45,107 nt of DNA from a virus, in the IMG/VR virus record IMGVR_UViG_3300030061_001808, positions 1,117 through 46,223 of that record, one strand, 5' to 3'. The notes under the pieces are model-generated. The model had not been told where the DNA came from. It did not search any database and saw nothing but the letters and a program-made list of their open reading frames with translations. Position 1 is the first letter of the stretch. Each line of letters begins with the position of its first letter. The position numbers were made by a program, and so were the translations under genes. Positions 1-5,323 of this stretch are shown piece after piece.

Positions 1-119
1 CCTTTTGGCTGTGTGCGGATTATTATTGAATATGGAAATTGTATTGGTTTTTGTCCAGTATAAATACAATGTTCATTTCTAAAATCTAAGTGGGTTTTGT
101 AGCTCGTGTAATCTTTCAT
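1..119 (-). CDS. partial CDS, unknown product, runs off the left edge
   Basis: An open minus-strand frame begins with ATG at 119 and has no stop before the window edge, giving 39 codons. The visible start reads MKDYTSYKTHLDFRNEHC and is followed by a polar sequence with no recognisable motif. The frame is supported by context. A transcription terminator for the preceding leftward operon lies at 183-214, a TAnnTTTG-type box lies at 148-155 in the correct orientation, and the ATG follows an A/T-rich leader typical of this genome. Too little is visible to propose a function, and a chance frame cannot be excluded. Confidence 0.5.
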   Translation of the reverse strand, partial: MKDYTSYKTHLDFRNEHCIYTGQKPIQFPYSIIIRTQPK

Positions 120-147
120 AATAAAAAAATTTAAATTAATAATTAAG

Positions 148-155
148 CAAATTTA
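148..155 (-). promoter_or_regulatory. putative Bacteroidota -7 box TAAATTTG
   Basis: Read on the minus strand the bases are TAAATTTG, matching TAnnTTTG. It lies 28 nt before the ATG of the leftward edge gene and directly downstream of the terminator at 183-214. No convincing -33 element was found. Confidence 0.45.
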
Positions 156-182
156 GATTTAAACTGTGCAAAGTAATTGCAT

Positions 183-214
183 AAAAAAATGGTCCAGCTT
201 TTGAAAACTGGACC
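183..214 (-). terminator. rho-independent terminator of the leftward operon
   Basis: On the minus strand a 7-bp stem (GGTCCAG at 208-214 on that strand pairing with CTGGACC at 191-197) with a 10-nt loop is followed by A and a run of seven T (183-189 are A on the plus strand). It follows the last gene of the leftward operon by about 30 nt. Confidence 0.85.
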
Positions 215-243
215 AGATGATCTAAAGACGTGTTTTTTGGGTA

Positions 244-525
244 TTATATGGGTAACACTATTGCTTCAAGTAAGATTTTTTCTGCACATTCTGGACCTTC
301 AAAATATAATTCTGTGTCTTCATCTTGGTATATTTCGTATCCATTGTCTTGAATTTCTTGCTCTGCTTTTGCTACTTGTTCTTTATAGAATTGTCTTGCT
401 TCGTCTTCTGATTTAAAATATCGGCTATCAATATAATCCAATAAACCTTGATAGTGATGTACTGCGTATATAAACTCAATTTTTGTTTCATACGCTTTTT
501 TAAGTATAGCTTCGTGTTGTAACAT
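244..525 (-). CDS. hypothetical early protein, 93 aa
   Basis: Acidic, soluble, largely helical 93-residue protein. It starts MLQHEAILKKAYETKIEF and contains an E/Q/K-rich central segment (about residues 35-65) that could form a helix. There is no signal peptide, membrane segment or recognisable family motif. It is the last gene of the leftward operon, followed by a strong terminator and preceded by an 80-nt gap that contains a hairpin at 566-585. The position among several small unrelated genes transcribed away from the structural genes suggests an early, host-interacting accessory protein. That is inference from location only. Confidence 0.75.
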   Translation of the reverse strand: MLQHEAILKKAYETKIEFIYAVHHYQGLLDYIDSRYFKSEDEARQFYKEQVAKAEQEIQDNGYEIYQDEDTELYFEGPECAEKILLEAIVLPI

Positions 526-562
526 TATTTTTATTTTAGTTAATATTTGGTCTTCTACTGCG

Positions 563-585
563 AAAAGCCGACCAGTTGGTCAGCT
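563..585 (-). terminator. intergenic hairpin with short T run, possible attenuator
   Basis: On the minus strand an 8-bp stem containing one G-U wobble (578-585 with 566-573) closes a 4-nt loop and is followed by TTTT then CGC. The T run is short, so this could be a weak terminator or attenuator between the 77-aa and 93-aa genes. It lacks the CUGANGA and GAAA boxes of the ribozymes found further upstream in the same operon. Confidence 0.45.
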
Positions 586-608
586 AATCACAGAAACAAA
601 CACAAATA

Positions 609-842
609 TTAGCGGTATAAATCCTTTATTTCAAATACTTCAGTTGTCCCGAATTTTGCTTTAACTCTTTCAAGTTGTTCTTGTGCGTGTAGGTATTGTT
701 CCCAATGAAAGGGCAATACTTGATAATCTTTTTTATCGTCCAGCAAGTAATTCTTGAGAATTATTTTTTCTTGCTGCTTAATTATTTTTGTCCAAATATT
801 TATATTGTATTCCAGTTGTTCTAATTCGTTTTTAATATGCAT
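609..842 (-). CDS. hypothetical early protein, 77 aa
   Basis: A 77-residue, lysine- and glutamine-rich protein predicted to be mostly helical (two amphipathic stretches, about residues 3-32 and 45-64). The family is not recognised. It begins MHIKNELEQLEYNINIW and starts only 4 nt after the stop of the upstream 127-aa gene, so the two are translated from one message. There is no SD sequence, as is usual in this genome. Its helical, coiled-coil-like character would suit a small binding protein, but no specific function can be supported. Confidence 0.75.
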   Translation of the reverse strand: MHIKNELEQLEYNINIWTKIIKQQEKIILKNYLLDDKKDYQVLPFHWEQYLHAQEQLERVKAKFGTTEVFEIKDLYR

Positions 843-846
843 AATT

Positions 847-1230
847 TTAATATTTGTGAAAGTTTATATTTATTTCTTTTTCAATTAATCTCATCAAGTG
901 ACCAGCCATAAACAGAAAATAGTTTTCTATTATTTGGCTTTTCTTTTTTTCTGGAAATTTACCTTCAACAAGGCGTTCAGCTTGTTTAATTATTTGGTCT
1001 GGATATGCTTCACAAAAATTAAAAGCTAATCCACTTAAATAATCCGCAAGGCGTTCTTGTGTGTTTGGGTATCTTTTAAGGTTGTTTGGGTAGTTGATTT
1101 GTCTTTCTATGGTCTCGGCTAAATAGTGCAGCTTGTCGCTGTCGCTGAGGTGGTCCACGTCTTCGTTAATATCTGCAAGTATTTCATTTTTGAAATTTAA
1201 CTTGAATTTATTGGTGTTTGTTTTTAACAT
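847..1230 (-). CDS. hypothetical early protein, 127 aa
   Basis: The start is placed at the ATG at 1230 (MLKTNTNKFKLNFKN) rather than at an upstream in-frame ATG at 1332. The longer version would read through a conserved ribozyme-like element and overlap the neighbouring gene. The protein is helical and charged, with N-terminal K/N-rich and central D/E-rich stretches and a fairly hydrophobic C-terminal helix containing YFLFMAGHLMRLIEKE (about residues 102-120). No family was recognised. It is the first gene downstream of the hammerhead element at 1260-1316. If that RNA cleaves as predicted, this gene is translated from a message with a 35-nt leader. Confidence 0.75.
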   Translation of the reverse strand: MLKTNTNKFKLNFKNEILADINEDVDHLSDSDKLHYLAETIERQINYPNNLKRYPNTQERLADYLSGLAFNFCEAYPDQIIKQAERLVEGKFPEKKKSQIIENYFLFMAGHLMRLIEKEININFHKY

Positions 1231-1265
1231 TTTTTTAAATTTAATTAGTATTATTTTTAGTAATA
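1231..1265 (-). promoter_or_regulatory. 35-nt leader downstream of ribozyme copy A
   Basis: This is the segment between the predicted cleavage point (between 1266 and 1265) and the ATG at 1230. It is A/T-only except for isolated C, predicted unstructured. The first 30 nt (1236-1265) are identical to the corresponding part of copy B (1546-1575). Conservation of the leader as well as the ribozyme suggests a common duplicated cassette or selection on the translation start region. Confidence 0.6.
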
Positions 1266-1316
1266 GACAAGGAGAATATTCCCCTTGTTTCGCTGTTCTC
1301 AGCTCGTCAGTATTAC
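1260..1316 (-). ncRNA. type I hammerhead self-cleaving ribozyme, copy A
   Basis: Read 5' to 3' on the minus strand every part of a hammerhead is present in order. Stem I 5' strand GUAAUA (1316-1311) is followed by the CUGACGA box and stem II GCUG/CAGC closed by an AGAA loop. Then come GAAA, stem III starting CAAGG and ending CCUUG (with an inner G-U and AU-rich loop), U16.1-C17, and stem I 3' strand UAUUAC (1265-1260). G10.1-C11.1 and A15.1-U16.1 are correct, and the cleavage triplet is GUC, with cleavage predicted between 1266 and 1265. The UAA stop codon of the upstream gene (1313-1315) lies inside stem I, so a terminating ribosome should compete with folding. Stem III differs completely in sequence from copy B while staying paired. 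Confidence 0.93.
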
Positions 1317-1540
1317 AAGATTTCGTCTTCACATTCCCATTCTAACTTTCTCAGCATTTGTTCAAACGCTTTGATTAGTCCAACATCAAAAGCCCTCATA
1401 CCTTCGGCATCTGCTTCAAGTTGTTTTGATACTTCTTCAAAGTGTTCATTATTTTTAAAATACTCTTTTGCATCTTTTATTTCTTGTCTCAAGTATTCTT
1501 TTAAATGGGTTGTATATTCTAACGGGTTTTCTGTGTTCAT
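1313..1540 (-). CDS. hypothetical early protein, 75 aa, flanked by two ribozymes
   Basis: A 75-residue acidic, helical protein starting MNTENPLEYTTHLKEYL, with a long E/K/D-rich helix (about residues 10-45) and an acidic C-terminus (ECEDEIL). No motif was recognised. Its stop codon is embedded in stem I of hammerhead copy A, and its start codon lies 35 nt after the predicted cleavage point of copy B. The gene plus one ribozyme therefore forms a repeating unit. Cleavage at both sites would release a monocistronic message with a 5' hydroxyl end. Confidence 0.75.
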   Translation of the reverse strand: MNTENPLEYTTHLKEYLRQEIKDAKEYFKNNEHFEEVSKQLEADAEGMRAFDVGLIKAFEQMLRKLEWECEDEIL

Positions 1541-1575
1541 TTTAGTAAATTTAATTAGTATTATTTTTAGTAATA
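1541..1575 (-). promoter_or_regulatory. 35-nt leader downstream of ribozyme copy B
   Basis: The segment from the predicted cleavage point (between 1576 and 1575) to the ATG at 1540. It has exactly the same length as the copy A leader and is identical over the 30 nt nearest the ribozyme. Only the last five bases before the start codon differ. Confidence 0.6.
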
Positions 1576-1623
1576 GACGCGGAATAAATCCGCGTTTCGC
1601 TGTTCTCAGCTCGTCAGTATTAC
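1570..1623 (-). ncRNA. type I hammerhead self-cleaving ribozyme, copy B
   Basis: It has the same architecture as copy A on the minus strand. Stem I is GUAAUA (1623-1618) with UAUUAC (1575-1570), followed by the CUGACGA box, stem II GCUG-AGAA-CAGC, GAAA, and stem III CGCGGA/UCCGCG with a 5-nt loop (1577-1595 region). The cleavage triplet is GUC at the 3' side, with cleavage predicted between 1576 and 1575. The core and flanks are identical to copy A (33 nt on one side, 30 nt on the other), but stem III has a different sequence that still pairs perfectly. That pattern argues for selection on structure. The stop codon of the upstream gene (1620-1622) sits in stem I. Confidence 0.93.
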
Positions 1624-1886
1624 GCTATTTCAAACTCGCGGACGCTCTTTCTCTTGCCGCAAGGGGAGACGCTCACAAGCTCAGAAATGAAGCCGCTGCG
1701 GTCTCTATAAACTATTTCTTGACCTCCTAAGTTTTCAAACCATGCAATCGTATCATCTGAGGTAATACGTTCGTATGTTTCAAGGTCTATTTGTTCCTCC
1801 TTAATCTCTCCGTTGAGTTGCCACATTGGGAGGGGTCTATAATCCTCGTTAAGGTCGTAAGTTGCATAAATTAAGTTAATTTTCAT
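1620..1886 (-). CDS. hypothetical early protein, 88 aa
   Basis: The start is chosen at the ATG at 1886 (MKINLIYATYDLNEDYRPLP). The longer in-frame start at 1991 would overlap the upstream gene and read through an intergenic hairpin. The 88-residue product looks like a small alpha/beta protein. It has a beta-strand-like N-terminus, an acidic helix around residues 28-42, and a C-terminal part containing a basic patch (CGKRKSVREFEI). The family was not recognised. The stop codon lies inside stem I of hammerhead copy B. Confidence 0.75.
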   Translation of the reverse strand: MKINLIYATYDLNEDYRPLPMWQLNGEIKEEQIDLETYERITSDDTIAWFENLGGQEIVYRDRSGFISELVSVSPCGKRKSVREFEIA

Positions 1887-1901
1887 AAGATAAAAATTTG
1901 T

Positions 1902-1924
1902 GAGCGGGAGAATGTCCCCCGCTC
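1902..1924 (-). other. intergenic stem-loop related to ribozyme stem III
   Basis: A perfect 7-bp stem (GAGCGGG with CCCGCTC) has an inner extension whose apical part (GGA, short loop, TTCT) resembles the stem III apex of ribozyme copy A. The CUGANGA and GAAA boxes are absent, so it is not a hammerhead. It lies between the 118-aa and 88-aa genes and is followed on the minus strand by ACAAA and TTTTT. It could be a weak terminator, an RNA stabiliser or a ribozyme relic. Confidence 0.6.
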
Positions 1925-1938
1925 TGATTAGTATTAAA

Positions 1939-2295
1939 TTAGTAGTTGATTTGTTTTCTAAGGAATATCCAGTCCGATAATTTCCAATCATAAAGAAGGT
2001 TATTAGCTACCATGCGGACGGCTTCCCAGCTCATATCTGGTTTTTTGTCCTTGATACAGTCCAGAAGAATTTCATAATATACATTTGAAATGTTCCATTC
2101 TGCCTCTTCTTTCATCATTTTTTCGGAGGTTTGAAACCCTTTGGCTGTGTATGATTGGTCTTTGTAGGTTAATTTAATGCGTTCAAATTCGTTTAATACT
2201 TTTGTATTATACAAGAGAACGAAATCTGAAATAGACCCGCAAACGTAATTTTTGCGCTGCTTGTCTGTAACTGTGAAAAGAGGTTTTTTTACCAT
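1939..2295 (-). CDS. hypothetical early protein, 118 aa, first gene of leftward operon
   Basis: A 118-residue protein starting MVKKPLFTVTDKQRKNYVCG. It is mixed alpha/beta with a Trp-rich C-terminal third (MSWEAVRMVANNLLYDWKLS). No signal peptide, membrane segment or recognised motif is present. It is the promoter-proximal gene of the leftward operon and faces the 516-bp divergent intergenic region, so it is likely to be among the first genes expressed. The A/T-rich leader before its ATG resembles that of other genes in the window. The function is unknown. Confidence 0.78.
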   Translation of the reverse strand: MVKKPLFTVTDKQRKNYVCGSISDFVLLYNTKVLNEFERIKLTYKDQSYTAKGFQTSEKMMKEEAEWNISNVYYEILLDCIKDKKPDMSWEAVRMVANNLLYDWKLSDWIFLRKQINY

Positions 2296-2445
2296 GTTTT
2301 TATTTATTTAATTAATATTTGTATTTGCAATAGTACAAAAAATAAATTGAATAAATGCAATAAAAGTATAATAATTATATAAAAATAAGCTCATGTTGAT
2401 AAATAAATAAATAATGTTAATAACTATTTAATAATCAATTAATTA
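2296..2445. promoter_or_regulatory. AT-rich divergent upstream region
   Basis: About 150 bp of almost pure A/T between the first leftward gene and the GC-rich island. It should contain the promoter of the leftward operon. On the minus strand the best candidate is a TATTTTTTG stretch about 45 nt before the ATG, which has one extra base relative to TAnnTTTG. No gene is visible. Confidence 0.4.
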
Positions 2446-2757
2446 CGTGGATTTTGTCGGGCGGTTTTGTTTGTGTTCGGTCGTGTTCGCTCTGGGGTAA
2501 AGGGGAAGGGCTGAACGTGTGCAGCTCCCCAGACGGGGGAAGGAGGACGCGGAAGGGCGGGACGCGGTCCAGCATATGGACACCAAACAAGGACACCAAC
2601 AGCAACCACCAGACGACCAGCAGCAGACCAACAACAGACCAACGGGGTAAAAGTAAAAGCCAAAACAACCAGCCAAAAAAAAACAAATCACAACCCCCCA
2701 CCCCAAAAAAAAAGCGTTTTTCTGACGGCACGTGTGCGCGCATAACGTAGTAGTACC
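2446..2757. other. GC-rich, strand-asymmetric non-coding island
   Basis: About 310 bp whose base composition is unlike the rest of the window. It runs from G/T-rich (2446-2500) through G/A-rich with several G runs (2492-2560) to C/A-rich (2575-2715, ending in C and A homopolymer runs). Frames are open in several registers only because the AT-rich stop codons are missing; none has a plausible start or amino-acid composition. Local pairing is possible, for example CTGGGG at 2492 with CCCCAG near 2527, enclosing GCTG/CAGC. There is also a repeated ACGTGTGC (2515 and 2730) and a repeated GACGCGG. The island sits at the divergence of the two transcription arms. A replication origin, a packaging or terminus region, or a structured RNA are all possible. 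Confidence 0.6.
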
Positions 2758-2788
2758 CTCAACCTCTAATTATCTAACAAAAATTTAT

Positions 2789-2796
2789 TATCTTTA
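2789..2796 (+). promoter_or_regulatory. putative -7 box TATCTTTA
   Basis: One mismatch to TATCTTTG, in the same TTATTATCTTT context seen before other gene blocks. It ends 15 nt before the ATG of the 77-aa gene at 2812. Confidence 0.6.
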
Positions 2797-2811
2797 CAGA
2801 AAAAAGAAATC

Positions 2812-3045
2812 ATGGCATACGAAAAAAGAATATCACCAGGCAGTAATATGTCTGATATGGTAGACGGTCTATATGTAAAAGACGGTCGTTTAATAAATGC
2901 AAGACCTGACGGTATGAGTGGAATACAACAAGCGTCTATGTATAGATCACAAATGAAAAAACAATACAAGATAGATTGTATAGCTGACGGTATTGAAAGA
3001 GCTAAGATGAGAATGGACGGTGATAAAAATATTTACGAACTATAA
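2812..3045 (+). CDS. hypothetical protein, 77 aa
   Basis: A 77-residue soluble protein starting MAYEKRISPGSNMSDMVDGL. It is rich in Met, Asp and Gly, with short repeated DG turns (VDGLYVKDGRL, RPDGMSG, MDGDKN) and a basic middle helix (SQMKKQYKIDC). No family was recognised. It is a single-gene transcription unit, with its own promoter box 15 nt upstream and a strong terminator 30 nt downstream (3075-3107). It is the first rightward gene after the GC-rich island, so it is likely expressed separately and possibly early. Confidence 0.75.
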   Translation: MAYEKRISPGSNMSDMVDGLYVKDGRLINARPDGMSGIQQASMYRSQMKKQYKIDCIADGIERAKMRMDGDKNIYEL

Positions 3046-3074
3046 GACTTCCCCGTTGTTTTAGTTAGTGAAAG

Positions 3075-3107
3075 TAGGACGATCAAATAGATTGTCCTAT
3101 TTTTTTT
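3075..3107 (+). terminator. rho-independent terminator
   Basis: A 10-bp stem with one G-T wobble (3075-3084 with 3090-3099) and a 5-nt loop (3085-3089) is followed by eight T (3100-3107). It ends the 77-aa gene's transcript. Confidence 0.9.
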
Positions 3108-3347
3108 GGTTATATTCCGCTTTATTCCGTTTTAATTCCGTTTTTTTCCCAGATTAAAAGATTTAGTTAACTTAACTTAACTTACTGATTAAGAATATAT
3201 TATATAAAATCAATGACATAATTCCATATTAAAAGAGTAAAAGTCAAATAAAAAAAACATATTATATAAAATAAAAAAATATATAAAAGCCATAGTTAAC
3301 CACACAAAAGCGGAATCTCGTCATGCGTATGATTATATTTATTTTGT
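3108..3347. repeat. repeat-rich regulatory region before groEL
   Basis: This 240-bp gap holds several repeat families and no gene. ATTCCG occurs at 3114, 3124 and 3135 (spacing 10 and 11 bp, so on one face of the helix), with an inverted copy CGGAAT at 3311-3316. TTAAC is repeated in tandem three times at 3167-3181. A 14-bp direct repeat ATATTATATAAAAT is at 3197-3210 and 3259-3272. The layout suits binding sites for a regulator or a replication initiator. Which protein binds is not visible. Confidence 0.6.
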
Positions 3348-3355
3348 TATATTTG
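3348..3355 (+). promoter_or_regulatory. promoter box TATATTTG for groEL-groES
   Basis: Exact TAnnTTTG match 26 nt before the groEL ATG, followed by the AATTAAATTAAATT leader (3365-3378) that recurs before other genes. Confidence 0.7.
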
Positions 3356-3381
3356 CCATATTATAATTAAATTAAATTCAA

Positions 3382-4971
3382 ATGACTTACATTCCAAAGA
3401 CCTTGAGTTTTGATGATGAAGGTAGATCAAAATTAATCACAGGCATAACATCAATATCTAAAACAGTAAAGAGTACATTAGGACCATTAGGCAAAACAGT
3501 ATTGTTAGAATCTCCTGAGCATACATCAGGAATGACAATAACTAAAGATGGGGTTACAGTAGCTCGTTCTATATTTCTAAATGATCCTATTGAAAACCTT
3601 GCTGTTCAAATGATGAAGGGTGCAGCAGATAGAACTGCTAATTCAGCTGGTGATGGTACAACAACTGCTATAGTATTAACAGAAGCAATTGTCATGGCAG
3701 GTCAAGAGTTTATTAAACCTGAGCATAATACCACAGAGATTATTAGACATATAAATAAATTAACTCAAGATGTTATAGGTGGAGTAAAAAAGAAATCAAG
3801 AAAGATTACTAAAGATCGTTTATTAGATGTTGCTTGTATTTCTGCAAACAATGATAAGTCTATTGGTAATATAATAGCTGATGCTTATGACAAGGTTGGT
3901 ATAAACGGAATAGTAACTGTTGAAAGATCTAAAAGTTCTGCAACATATGCAGAGGTTACAAACGGATTAAAAATAGAAAGAGGTTATTCGTCAAACTTAT
4001 TTATTAATAATCAAAAGAAAGACGAGTGTATACTTGAAGATGTTAAGATTTTAGTATGTGATGCTTCTATAGAAAGTATATTGCAAATAGAAAATGTTTT
4101 AAAACCAGTTATTAATAACGGTGACAAGTTATTAATCATTGCTCCTTGTTCAACTAACGTGATTAATACATTAGCAGCTAACGTTGTTCGTAATGGATTA
4201 AAGTTTTGTAATATAGCCCCACCATCATTTGGATACAAGACCCATGAACTAATGCAAGATATAGCATTAGCAGTAGGAGCTAAATACTTTAGTGAAAAAA
4301 CTGGAGACGACTTAAGTCTTATAATGCCAAAAGATTTGGGTCATGCAGATAAAATAATATGTAACAATGAAAGCACCATTGTTATAAAAGAAGAAAATAC
4401 AACTGAAGAACTACAAATAAGAATTGACGAGTTAAAAGAAGCCAGAGATTCAGTAGAGAAAAATGTAGATAGAAAGTTTATTAATGAAAGGATTGCAAGT
4501 TTAGCTGGATCTATTGGCTGTATATATGTTGGTGGAAATAGTGATATAGAGCAAAAAGAAAAGTATGATAGGGTTGATGATTCAGTATGTGCAGTTAGAT
4601 CAGCTTTAGAAGAAGGTATAGTTGCTGGTGGAGGTATCTCATTATTTCGCGCATCTTTACTTTTAGACAAACACAAAAGTAAAGATGAAAATGCTGAGGT
4701 AGCTTCGTTAATTTTAAAGACAGCATTAAGGGCGCCAATAAAACAAATAATAGATAATGGCGGAAAAGATTGTGATAAAATAATTAATCATATATTTGAT
4801 AAGCCATACAATACAGGCTATGATTTAAAGAATGATTGTTTTGGCGATATGTTTAAGATGGGTGTAATAGATCCATTGAAAGTAACAAAGAACGCATTAA
4901 TAAATGCAGTTAGTGTTGCAACAACAATATTAAGCACTAATGCTATTGTAACGAACGTAAGAGCAGAATAA
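3382..4971 (+). CDS. groL: phage-encoded chaperonin GroEL (Cpn60)
   Basis: A 529-residue group I chaperonin that forms the ATP-driven folding chamber with GroES. Visible landmarks are LGPLGKTVLL (33-42), TKDG (54-57), the nucleotide motif GDGTTTA (90-96, catalytic Asp 91), Asp 400 in the segment matching the E. coli D398 region, AGGG (415-418) and GVIDP (494-498). All catalytic residues appear intact. It is slightly shorter than the usual 540-550 residues and lacks the C-terminal GGM repeat tail. It lies 1 nt before groES, reversed from the usual groES-groEL order. Known phage chaperonins help fold capsid or tail proteins; that this one acts on the unusually large fibre, muzzle or capsid proteins encoded here is inference. 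The A/T-rich leader and codon use match the other phage genes. Confidence 0.97.
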   Translation: MTYIPKTLSFDDEGRSKLITGITSISKTVKSTLGPLGKTVLLESPEHTSGMTITKDGVTVARSIFLNDPIENLAVQMMKGAADRTANSAGDGTTTAIVLTEAIVMAGQEFIKPEHNTTEIIRHINKLTQDVIGGVKKKSRKITKDRLLDVACISANNDKSIGNIIADAYDKVGINGIVTVERSKSSATYAEVTNGLKIERGYSSNLFINNQKKDECILEDVKILVCDASIESILQIENVLKPVINNGDKLLIIAPCSTNVINTLAANVVRNGLKFCNIAPPSFGYKTHELMQDIALAVGAKYFSEKTGDDLSLIMPKDLGHADKIICNNESTIVIKEENTTEELQIRIDELKEARDSVEKNVDRKFINERIASLAGSIGCIYVGGNSDIEQKEKYDRVDDSVCAVRSALEEGIVAGGGISLFRASLLLDKHKSKDENAEVASLILKTALRAPIKQIIDNGGKDCDKIINHIFDKPYNTGYDLKNDCFGDMFKMGVIDPLKVTKNALINAVSVATTILSTNAIVTNVRAE

Positions 4972-4972
4972 T

Positions 4973-5230
4973 ATGATAGCAATAGGAAAGAATGTTATAA
5001 TACAACCAATAGAAGAAGAGTTAAAAACACAGTCTGGGCTTTTACTAACTGCGGCTGATGTAGGAGAGTTTAGATATAAAAAAGGTAAAGTAATAAAAGA
5101 AGGAACAGATGTTCAAGCGATCAAAGCAAACGACATTATCTATTATGACAAGTCTGCTGGTTTCAGCCTTCTTATCCATAATACTTCTTACACTATTATT
5201 ACTGAGAGAGATATCGTTGTTGTTTTATAA
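4973..5230 (+). CDS. groS: phage-encoded co-chaperonin GroES (Cpn10)
   Basis: An 85-residue Cpn10, the lid of the GroEL chamber. The N-terminal strand GKNVIIQPIEEE (5-16) is followed by a mobile loop with the hydrophobic tripeptide LLL (SGLLLTA, 21-27). The barrel strands end with AIKANDIIYYD (50-60) and the C-terminal strand TERDIVVVL. It starts 1 nt after the groEL stop and shares its promoter. It is shorter than bacterial GroES (about 95), mainly in the roof-loop region, as in other phage co-chaperonins. Its C-terminal 37 residues align without gaps to the end of the protein encoded at 24039-24611. Confidence 0.93.
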   Translation: MIAIGKNVIIQPIEEELKTQSGLLLTAADVGEFRYKKGKVIKEGTDVQAIKANDIIYYDKSAGFSLLIHNTSYTIITERDIVVVL

Positions 5231-5252
5231 ACTCATTAAGTTTCTTTATAGA
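5223..5252. repeat. 30-bp direct repeat, left copy
   Basis: Matches 5319-5348 at 28 of 30 positions, 96 bp apart. This copy covers the groES stop codon region; the other lies inside the 3' end of the leftward regulator gene. Read on the minus strand it would encode SIKKLNEFIK, against SIKKMNEFIK in the gene, so it looks like a duplicated fragment of the regulator's C-terminus. Confidence 0.8.
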
Positions 5253-5323
5253 GAGGTGTAAATTTCACGATAAGTGTAATCACGAATATATGAAAAACCA
5301 GTATTACTCCCTCTCTTTTTTTA
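5250..5323 (+). terminator. structured terminator-like region after groES
   Basis: AGAGAGG (5250-5256) pairs with CCTCTCT (5310-5316), which is followed by a T run. The enclosed 53 nt can form further short pairs such as GTAAT with ATTAC. It separates the convergent groES and regulator genes. The overall cloverleaf impression is superficial, and no tRNA arms fit. Confidence 0.45.

Noticed and set aside
1-20. Similar string near 2140 (TTGGCTGTGT) suggesting a terminal repeat
   Set aside because: Only about 10 identical bases, in different reading frames; not distinguishable from chance.
177-416. 79-codon plus-strand frame across the terminator and the 93-aa gene
   Set aside because: It is Leu-rich, reads through the leftward terminator hairpin and lies antisense to a better-supported gene.
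563-600. Possible third hammerhead ribozyme in the 526-608 gap
   Set aside because: A hairpin is present but neither strand has both CUGANGA and GAAA in the right order with a stem II.
1133-1730. Plus-strand frames over the ribozyme region
   Set aside because: They are antisense to the leftward genes; their similar peptides (ISIIFSNR) are simply translations of the two identical ribozyme elements.
2454-2750. 98-codon plus-strand frame and three long minus-strand frames in the GC-rich island
   Set aside because: They are open only because stop codons are rare in this base composition. The products are low complexity (Leu/Trp or Lys/Gln/Pro) with no leader or family resemblance, and they overlap each other on both strands.
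5250-5316. tRNA-like cloverleaf with a 7-bp acceptor-like stem after groES
   Set aside because: No T arm with TTC loop, no D-arm pattern and no 5-bp anticodon stem could be fitted; it overlaps a gene end and looks like a terminator.
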